Positions 5,642 through 10,568 of a stretch of 10,568 nucleotides of DNA are shown here, in pieces; the first letter of the stretch is position 1, and each line of letters opens with the position of its first letter. Under the pieces are notes generated by a model. It searched no databases and was not told where the DNA came from. It saw nothing but the letters and a program-made list of their open reading frames with translations. The translations under genes and the position numbers were made by a program. Source of the stretch: RGIG3009 sp045595445 (GTDB lineage Bacteria > Bacillota > Clostridia > Oscillospirales > Acutalibacteraceae); assembly GCA_045595445.1 (NCBI GenBank), contig JAZOAK010000030.1:1-10568 (forward strand). The letters are read 5' to 3'.

Positions 5642-5649
5642 ATGTTTAA
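5560..5649 (+). CDS. Putative 29-residue leader peptide overlapping the corC-type start
   Basis: A GTG-initiated ORF of 29 codons plus TAA lies wholly in the leader. It is preceded by AAGGAG (5544-5549) at 10 nt, only about 12 nt after the expected transcription start, so it would be the first thing translated. The peptide starts MDPLPRSR and ends NPCFIGGRGLYV. It passes through the segments that pair with the downstream ribosome site and stops 8 bases inside the next gene (the start ATG at 5642 and the stop TAA at 5647-5649 overlap in different frames), a layout typical of translational coupling or attenuation. An early Asp-Pro and Pro codons recall MgtL of enterobacteria, whose acidic and proline residues make ribosomes fall off at low Mg2+; the downstream gene is of a Mg2+-transport family. 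Whether it is expressed is unproven. Confidence 0.45.
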   Translation: MDPLPRSRQHNRAYMPLNPCFIGGRGLYV

Positions 5650-6955
5650 GCAATTATTACTGCAACTTATTCTTATTTTGCTGAATGCGTTTTTTGCCGC
5701 AACAGAAATTGCTGTGATTTCCCTTAATGAGAAAAAAGTGAAAGCACGTGCGGAGGATGGCGACAAAAAAGCTATTAAAATGCTTCGGATGATTGAGAAT
5801 CCGACGGGATTCTTATCCACAATTCAGATTGGCATCACACTTGCCGGCTTTTTGGGATCCGCATTTGCGGCGGATAACTTTTCCGAGCGTTTAAGTAACT
5901 TCCTCGTTGCAACATTCCACCTGACAGAGGCGCAGAGCGGTGTTATTGATACCATATCGGTTATCGTTATCACCATTATCTTGTCCTTTTTCACGTTGGT
6001 ACTCGGCGAATTGGTGCCCAAGCGTGTGGCGATGCGTCACAAGGAGAAACTTGCCGAAGCCGTATGCGGCAGTATTTCTGCATTGGCGATTATTTTGAAA
6101 CCGATTATCTGGTTGCTTACCGTTTCCACGAACGGTGTTGTTCGTTTGTTCGGCATTGACCCTCATGCAAAAGAGGATCCGGTATCCGAAGAAGATATCG
6201 TGCTGATGTTGGATGCCGGTGCAGATGAGGGCTCGTTGGACGAGAATGATATTGAATACATCAAGAACGTGTTTAAGCTTGACGGCATGATCGCCGCAGA
6301 CGTCATGACGCCCCGCAAAGCCGTTGTCTTTATCTCAGCAGATGCCACCGATGAAGAAATCTTGCAAGTGATTGAAGAAGAGGGATATTCACGTATTCCC
6401 GTCTATTCTGAAAAACCGGATAACATTATCGGTATTCTGTATAGCCGCGACTATTTGTTACGGCGCAGCCGCCCCGATTTTACGCTGGAACAGGCTATGT
6501 TTGAGCCGACCTTTGTGCCGGAAACGGCACATTTGGACGTGCTTTTCAAGGATATGCAAAAGGATCACAATCACATTGTTATCTTAGTGAACGAATACGG
6601 TGAGACCTCGGGTATCGTGACAATGGAAGATATTCTTGAAGAGATCGTCGGTGAAATTTGGGATGAAAGTGACGAAGCGGTGGAGGAGTTCCAGCAACTT
6701 GATGAGGATACTTATCGCGTGTTGTGTTCCACGGCTGTGGAAGATTTCTTCACATTTTTCTCCATTGAACCGGAAGAAGAAACGGAAGCTACCACCGTCA
6801 ACGGTTGGTTGACTGAAACGGTGGGTAGTATCCCTGAAAAGGGATATACCTTTGAGTTTGGACATCTTACCGTGACCGTCGACAACGCAGACGATTTTAT
6901 GACGCATGAGATCGTGGTTAAGGTCGGCGAAAAACCGGTTGACGAAGACAATTAA
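5642..6955 (+). CDS. CNNM/CBS/CorC-domain membrane protein (HlyC/CorC family, probable Mg2+ or cation efflux)
   Basis: A 437-aa inner-membrane protein with the full domain order of the family. Residues 1 to about 190 are a CNNM/DUF21 transmembrane domain, with hydrophobic segments near 3-26, 60-78, 103-122 and 143-170 and the conserved GELVPKR (122-128). A CBS pair follows (about 215-340), containing VMTPR (221-225), YSRIPVY and NEYGETSGIVTMEDILEEIVGEIWDE in pieces near 317-342. Residues 352-432 are a CorC/transporter-associated domain. Bacterial relatives such as CorC, MpfA and YhdP act in Mg2+ export or tolerance, with the CBS pair binding Mg-ATP; older annotations as hemolysin are misleading. 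ATG 5642 lies 5 nt after GGAGGGG (5630-5636); the GTG at 5627 would use that box's own sequence. It has a dedicated promoter, a leader with a candidate uORF, and a strong terminator. Confidence 0.93.
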   Translation: MFKQLLLQLILILLNAFFAATEIAVISLNEKKVKARAEDGDKKAIKMLRMIENPTGFLSTIQIGITLAGFLGSAFAADNFSERLSNFLVATFHLTEAQSGVIDTISVIVITIILSFFTLVLGELVPKRVAMRHKEKLAEAVCGSISALAIILKPIIWLLTVSTNGVVRLFGIDPHAKEDPVSEEDIVLMLDAGADEGSLDENDIEYIKNVFKLDGMIAADVMTPRKAVVFISADATDEEILQVIEEEGYSRIPVYSEKPDNIIGILYSRDYLLRRSRPDFTLEQAMFEPTFVPETAHLDVLFKDMQKDHNHIVILVNEYGETSGIVTMEDILEEIVGEIWDESDEAVEEFQQLDEDTYRVLCSTAVEDFFTFFSIEPEEETEATTVNGWLTETVGSIPEKGYTFEFGHLTVTVDNADDFMTHEIVVKVGEKPVDEDN

Positions 6956-6992
6956 AAAAGAGCGGATATGGATTTCCATATCCGCTCTTTTT
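6955..6992. terminator. Bidirectional terminator between corC-type and AEC genes
   Basis: A 17-bp perfect stem (6955-6971 with 6976-6992) has an ATTT loop, a T5 run on the plus strand and an A5-6 run that gives a T-tract on the minus strand. It begins at the last base of the corC-type stop codon and ends 3 nt before the AEC stop. Confidence 0.92.
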
Positions 6993-6995
6993 GTT

Positions 6996-7982
6996 TTATA
7001 CTATTGATCCGAAAATGGCGACCATAATGGCATACATGATTGGAATGGTTATCACGCACAGCGTGTGTGATATGAGTGCCATGCCCGCGCCTGTTTTGGG
7101 GTTTCCACCGTATGTTTCGGGGAATACGATGGTGTTTAGCCCGAGTGGTGCCGCACAGGCAAAGAACGAAAGGAGCAGTACTAAGCGACTGATCTGTATG
7201 TTGAAAACAATGCGTAACAGTTCCATAACCCCAAACAGTGCTCCTAATAGAACGGTTGGAATTACGAGAAGGCGTAATGCAGTTGCCAAATAGATTTTTT
7301 TATCTTTCAGCATTTCTTTTATATCATAGGATGCAATTGTAAACCCTGCAAGCAACATGGCAACAGGTCCCATGCATGCTTTTAGCAAATTTAAGGAGTC
7401 GATAATGAAAGAGGGAATATAGTTTTGCGCACCGACAAGGCCGACTGTGACACCCGCCAACGTGGCAACGGTTGTCGGATTGAGTGCTTTTTGAAATATA
7501 TTACCCTTATGTTCGCCGCTTGGGACCAGAACGCTGATACCCCATGTGAGAATCACAACAGTAAAGGGGAGATAGAAAAGTTTGTAATATGAAAGAATCT
7601 CGTCGCCAAACATCGACAAAATGACAGGTTCACTCACATATCCGCCATTTGCAAAGGCTAATGCATATGTGTAAATGCCGCGCTCAGGAGACTTTTGTCG
7701 GATGAATACTTTTCCCAAAGGTATCGCAATCAATAGTGACAAAGAAACGTGAAGAATACCAAACAAAAAATTGATAGCGTTTGTGTTGATGGTGTCCGGT
7801 GTGCAGTATGTGGCTGTGGTAATAAAACTCAGAGCCGGACAAAATACCCACATTTCTAACTTTGCCATGCTAATAGCGGCATTACTGGGGAGAATTTTGA
7901 ATTTTTTCAACGCAAAACCAACAGCTATGCATAGAAAAAGCGTGAGTAAAGGTTGGAGCGTGGCTGTAAAAGTGGTTAACAT
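6996..7982 (-). CDS. AEC-family transporter (auxin efflux carrier/malate permease type)
   Basis: A 328-aa polytopic membrane protein with about ten hydrophobic helices arranged in two halves around a charged middle loop (near SGEHKGN). The N-terminal LTLFLCIAVGFALKKFKILP, the ANGGYVSEPV segment and the ACAAPLGLNTIVF segment in the second half match the AEC/Mem_trans fold, whose bacterial members carry malate, other di- and monocarboxylates, or unknown solutes by secondary transport. The substrate cannot be read from sequence. ATG 7982 (minus) follows GGAGGAG at 7 nt. It begins 24 nt after the galM stop with no promoter or terminator between, so the two form one operon with galM first. Association with a mutarotase hints at a sugar or sugar-derived acid, which is inference. 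Confidence 0.9.
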   Translation of the reverse strand: MLTTFTATLQPLLTLFLCIAVGFALKKFKILPSNAAISMAKLEMWVFCPALSFITTATYCTPDTINTNAINFLFGILHVSLSLLIAIPLGKVFIRQKSPERGIYTYALAFANGGYVSEPVILSMFGDEILSYYKLFYLPFTVVILTWGISVLVPSGEHKGNIFQKALNPTTVATLAGVTVGLVGAQNYIPSFIIDSLNLLKACMGPVAMLLAGFTIASYDIKEMLKDKKIYLATALRLLVIPTVLLGALFGVMELLRIVFNIQISRLVLLLSFFACAAPLGLNTIVFPETYGGNPKTGAGMALISHTLCVITIPIMYAIMVAIFGSIV

Positions 7983-8006
7983 AGTAGGGCTCCTCCAAGC
8001 GCACGA

Positions 8007-9035
8007 TTATACCTTCGAAAAGCGGTATTCTGTTACGCTGTGATACGTTTCGCCTGCTTTCAGTACGGTGGAAGGATAATCGGGGTTGTGCGGGCTATCG
8101 GGGAAATGCTGTGTTTCCAGGCAGAAACCCTGATACTGTGACATCGGACCACCTTTGCCGAAATCCACTTTCAGCAGATTACCGGTATACAGCTGCACGC
8201 CCGGTTGATCGGTATAGCAATCCATACGGATGCCGGTCTTGTTGGAAATAGCGGTGGCGCAGTGTTTCCATTCGTTGGCTTTACCAAGAACAAAGTTGTG
8301 ATCGTAACCGTTTCCAAGTTTGATCTGCTCATGGCCGGCAGCAATGTCGCGTCCGATCGGTTTGAGTTCGCGGAAATCAAACGGTGTGCCTTCGACAGGC
8401 AATACCTCGCCGAGCGGAATAAGGTGCTCGTTCACCGGCAAGATCGCGTCGGCGGAGATCTGCAACAGCGTATCCAGTATGTTTCCACCGTTGTATCCGT
8501 TCAAATTGAAATAGGCGTGTTGAGTAAGGCTGAGGATCGTATCCTTATCCGTGGTCGCCGTGTACTCAAACGACAAGGTGTTATCCGGTGTAACCGAAAT
8601 ACGCACATCAGCGGTGACGTTGCCAGGGTATCCTACCTCGCCATCAGGAGAGAACTGGCGAAGGGTAATGGCGGTATCTTCTACCGAGGCAACCTCCCAG
8701 TTTTTAACCTGCCATCCACCTTTACCACCATGCAGATGGCAAAATTCATTTTCGTTACAACCAACGTCGTAGGTGACACCGTTCAATTCAAAGGTGCCGC
8801 CGGCAATACGGTTGGCGTATCTGCCTACCGTGACGCCGATACAACCGACTTCGTGCAGATATTCTTCCAAACTCGAATAGCCCAATACGACATCCTTGCC
8901 GTCAAACACCAAGTTCGTTAAGGTGCCGCCATAGGTAATAAAGGTAACGGACAAGCCGCCCTCGCCGGTGACGGTTAATTGCTCTACTGCCTCACCATTC
9001 GGCAGGGTTCCGTACGGTTTGCGTGTTACTGACAT
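8007..9035 (-). CDS. galM: Aldose 1-epimerase (galactose mutarotase)
   Basis: A 342-aa cytoplasmic beta-sandwich enzyme that interconverts alpha and beta anomers of aldohexoses, the entry step for galactose in the Leloir pathway. Visible family motifs are GRYANRI (71-77), CHLHGG (99-104) with H102, TQHAYFNL (171-178) with the catalytic acid H173, GYDHN (243-247) with D245, YTGN (283-286) and FCLETQHFPDSP (304-315) with the catalytic base E307. They align in order with the known catalytic residues of Lactococcus GalM. The length is normal. ATG 9035 (minus) is preceded by GGAGGGA (complement of 9041-9047). It is the first gene of a two-gene operon with the AEC transporter. No galK, galT or galE is in the window. 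Confidence 0.96.
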   Translation of the reverse strand: MSVTRKPYGTLPNGEAVEQLTVTGEGGLSVTFITYGGTLTNLVFDGKDVVLGYSSLEEYLHEVGCIGVTVGRYANRIAGGTFELNGVTYDVGCNENEFCHLHGGKGGWQVKNWEVASVEDTAITLRQFSPDGEVGYPGNVTADVRISVTPDNTLSFEYTATTDKDTILSLTQHAYFNLNGYNGGNILDTLLQISADAILPVNEHLIPLGEVLPVEGTPFDFRELKPIGRDIAAGHEQIKLGNGYDHNFVLGKANEWKHCATAISNKTGIRMDCYTDQPGVQLYTGNLLKVDFGKGGPMSQYQGFCLETQHFPDSPHNPDYPSTVLKAGETYHSVTEYRFSKV

Positions 9036-9058
9036 AGCAATCCCTCCATTTTCACCTT

Positions 9059-9087
9059 AGTATAGCGCAAGGGGGTATTTTTGTCAA
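9059..9087 (-). promoter_or_regulatory. Promoter of the galM-AEC operon
   Basis: On the minus strand, a perfect -35 TTGACA (complement of 9082-9087) is 17 bp from the -10 TATACT (complement of 9059-9064). It stands back-to-back with the dinB promoter, with 9 bp between the two -35 boxes. Confidence 0.88.
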
Positions 9088-9096
9088 TTATAACCA

Positions 9097-9125
9097 TTGA
9101 CAAAAAGTCTCGAAATTCGTATAAT
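9097..9125 (+). promoter_or_regulatory. Consensus promoter of dinB
   Basis: TTGACA (9097-9102), 17 bp, TATAAT (9120-9125): a fully consensus sigma-A promoter. A strong promoter under a repressor fits a damage-inducible gene. The longest frame of dinB would start with the TTG of this -35 box, so that start is rejected. Confidence 0.92.
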
Positions 9126-9136
9126 CGGCATAGAGA

Positions 9137-9152
9137 AAGAACACGTGTTCTT
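9137..9152. promoter_or_regulatory. LexA (SOS) operator of dinB
   Basis: A 16-bp perfect palindrome, AAGAACACGTGTTCTT, contains the Gram-positive LexA core GAAC-N4-GTTC (9139-9150), and the ACGT centre fits the RNRY of the Bacillus consensus CGAACRNRYGTTYC. It starts 12 bp after the -10 box, at the expected transcription start, where LexA would block the promoter. It matches the known link of dinB to the SOS response. Confidence 0.85.
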
Positions 9153-9168
9153 GTTTGAGGTGCGAGCC

Positions 9169-10377
9169 ATGGAACGAACCATTCTACATTGTGATTGCAA
9201 TTCCTTTTTTGCTTCGGTGGAGTGTGTCTATCGACCGGAATTGTGGCGGGTTCCGATGGCGGTTTGCGGTGATCCCGATAATCGTCACGGCATTGTACTT
9301 GCGAAAAATGAAGCGGCTAAACGGTATGGTATCGTCACAGCGGAAACGGTGTGGCAGGCGAAGAAGAAATGCCCCGAGCTGGTTATTGTGCCGCCGCATT
9401 ACGATCGGTACGAGCAGTTTTATCAGCATATTAATGCGATCTATTGCGAGTATACCGATCGTGTCGAGCCGTTCAGTATTGATGAATCCTGGCTTGACGT
9501 TACCGGTAGCCGTTTGTTGTTTGGGGATGGTAAGACGATTGCTGACACTTTACGTTGTCGTATTAAGGAAGAACTTGGATTGACCATTTCCGTGGGGGTC
9601 TCTTTTAATAAAACCCTCGCAAAGATGGGGAGTGACTATCGCAAACCGGATGCCACCACGGTTCTTTCCAAGGAGAACTATCAGTCGATTTTATATCCTA
9701 TGCCGGTATCTAATTTGATTTTTGCCGGCCGCAGTGCAACCGAAACGCTTGCCCGTATGGGGATTAAAACGATTGGAGATTTGGCGGCTTCCGACCGTGC
9801 GTGCATCGTATCGGCACTCGGCAAGCTTGGCGGGCAACTGCACGATTACGCGTGTGGAATCGACCCGACACCGGTAAGACTTTTTACAGATAAGCGTGAA
9901 ATGAAATCCTGCGGAAACGGCACAACCTTTCCTCAAGACTTGGAAACGACTGATCAGTTGCATAATGGTTTGTTGTATTTGGTTGAGCCGGTGGCGGCGC
10001 GCCTGCGGTTGCATGGATTGCACTGTAAAACCGTGCACGTTACGGTTAAACTTCCGTCGCTTAAAACCATTTCCCATCAACGGACGCTATCGCATCCGAC
10101 GTCCGTCACCGACGAACTGTACGAGGGGGCACTTTTAGCGTTACACGATTGCTGGAATGAGGGGATGCCGGTGCGTAGCTTGACGGTGACCGCCGCCAAA
10201 TTGTGCGAAGGGGAGGAACCTCAACAACTGGATCTGTTTGAAAGCAATGACGAAAAACACGAACGGCTTGTCACGCTGGACACCACGGTGGATGCACTGC
10301 GTGACCGATTTGGTAAAGAGTCGGTTAAGCGCTTGGCGATTTTGCGCAGAGAAAACGGCCACCCACATGAAAAATAA
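9169..10377 (+). CDS. dinB: DNA polymerase IV (Y-family translesion polymerase)
   Basis: A 402-aa error-prone polymerase that copies past damaged bases. The catalytic carboxylates are D9 (in HCDCNSFFASVE) and D105-E106 (FSIDESWLDVTG); F14 is at the steric-gate position. GVSFNKTLAKMGSDYRKP (143-160) is the conserved palm/fingers motif, a helix-hairpin-helix thumb part lies near TLARMGIKTIGDL (193-205), and the little-finger domain follows from about 245. The C-terminus has a beta-clamp binding site QLDLF (353-357), which is followed by a tail of about 45 residues. The second residue of the usual DMD triplet is not acidic here (DCN), as in a Clostridial subgroup I remember. ATG 9169 follows GAGGTG (9157-9162) at 6 nt and lies downstream of the LexA box, which sets the regulated start. 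Confidence 0.95.
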   Translation: MERTILHCDCNSFFASVECVYRPELWRVPMAVCGDPDNRHGIVLAKNEAAKRYGIVTAETVWQAKKKCPELVIVPPHYDRYEQFYQHINAIYCEYTDRVEPFSIDESWLDVTGSRLLFGDGKTIADTLRCRIKEELGLTISVGVSFNKTLAKMGSDYRKPDATTVLSKENYQSILYPMPVSNLIFAGRSATETLARMGIKTIGDLAASDRACIVSALGKLGGQLHDYACGIDPTPVRLFTDKREMKSCGNGTTFPQDLETTDQLHNGLLYLVEPVAARLRLHGLHCKTVHVTVKLPSLKTISHQRTLSHPTSVTDELYEGALLALHDCWNEGMPVRSLTVTAAKLCEGEEPQQLDLFESNDEKHERLVTLDTTVDALRDRFGKESVKRLAILRRENGHPHEK

Positions 10378-10414
10378 GGCTTAAAAGAAGTGCGTAGATT
10401 TTATAAAAAATCTG

Positions 10415-10443
10415 TTGACAAACGGAGAAGTAGCCGTTATAAT
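10415..10443 (+). promoter_or_regulatory. Consensus promoter of the tRNA-Asp unit
   Basis: TTGACA (10415-10420), 17 bp, TATAAT (10438-10443), a perfect match. It is followed by a GC-rich hairpin GTCGC-CGCGC-GCGAC (10451-10465) just before the tRNA, perhaps a discriminator region or a processing signal. I found no convincing dinB terminator before it, only an AT-rich hairpin (10396-10413) without T-tract. Confidence 0.92.
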
Positions 10444-10470
10444 AGACAAAGTCGCCGCGCGCGACAGTAT

Positions 10471-10547
10471 GGCCCGGTAGTTCAGCTGGTTAGAACGCTA
10501 GCCTGTCACGCTAGAGGTCGACGGTTCGAGCCCGTTCCGGGTCGCCA
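10471..10547 (+). tRNA. tRNA-Asp(GUC)
   Basis: A 77-nt class I tRNA with encoded CCA. The acceptor GGCCCGG pairs with CCGGGTC (one G·U), the anticodon stem 10498-10502/10510-10514 encloses GTC at 10505-10507, and the T-loop is TTCGAGC. It appears to head a tRNA cluster that continues beyond the window. Confidence 0.97.
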
Positions 10548-10550
10548 TAC

Positions 10551-10568
10551 GCTGCTATAGCTCAGTAG
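10551..10568 (+). tRNA. Start of a further tRNA, cut by the window end
   Basis: Acceptor half GCTGCTA, the invariant TA at positions 8-9, and D-stem GCTC with AGTAG of the D-loop are visible 3 nt after tRNA-Asp. The anticodon lies outside, so the amino acid is unknown; tRNA-Thr would fit this 5' end. Confidence 0.75.

Noticed and set aside
8205..8921. Long plus-strand open frame opposite galM
   Set aside because: It is a shadow of galM: no ribosome site, no recognisable motif, and galM carries all catalytic residues in the other frame.
9097..9168. Upstream start of dinB
   Set aside because: Its TTG is in the -35 box and the frame would contain the LexA operator; ATG 9169 begins at the conserved MERTILHCD N-terminus.
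10396..10413. Terminator of dinB
   Set aside because: AGATTTT/AAAATCT can pair, but the stem is AT-only and no T-tract follows; readthrough into the tRNA-Asp region is possible.

Overview
The window looks like a chromosomal segment of an anaerobic, low-to-middle G+C Gram-positive bacterium, most likely class Clostridia (an Oscillospirales-like gut lineage would fit, but I cannot prove the taxon). The pointers are strong Shine-Dalgarno boxes, textbook sigma-A promoters with 17-bp spacers, hairpin terminators with T-tracts, a rubrerythrin, a class II aldolase, a Bacillus/Clostridium-type LexA box, and tRNA genes that encode their own CCA ends.

Layout. (1) 1-330: promoter, tRNA-Ser(UGA), tRNA-Ser(GCU), terminator. 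(2) 331-1080: a nested imperfect inverted repeat of AATGAATAAT-type units, then a very AT-rich gene for a four-pass membrane protein of unknown function. (3) 1220-2287: XRE-type regulator, ending in a perfect 16-bp hairpin shared with the convergent gene. (4) 2316-3728: a small ABC-type predicted ATPase (minus strand) and an HD-domain phosphohydrolase (plus strand), fired from divergent, mirror-symmetric promoters. (5) 3841-4770: class II fructose-bisphosphate-type aldolase. (6) 4817-5419: rubrerythrin, minus strand. (7) 5497-6955: a promoter with a palindrome over its -10, a 110-nt leader that contains a 29-codon proline-containing ORF overlapping the next start, and a CNNM/CBS/CorC-type membrane protein (Mg2+ efflux family). 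(8) 6996-9035: a two-gene minus-strand operon, galM (aldose 1-epimerase) followed by an AEC-family transporter. (9) 9097-10377: dinB (DNA polymerase IV) with a consensus promoter and a perfect LexA operator. (10) 10415-10568: promoter, tRNA-Asp(GUC) and the first bases of another tRNA.

Most genes are housekeeping and are single-gene transcription units closed by bidirectional terminators. The parts that stand out are the corC leader (a candidate leader-peptide or RNA switch for a Mg2+-transport-type gene), the SOS box on dinB, the AT-rich islet behind the tRNA-Ser genes with its palindromic repeat, and the unusual pairing of galM with an AEC carrier. I see no CRISPR array, transposase, integrase, phage gene or rRNA, and no recognisable defence system.
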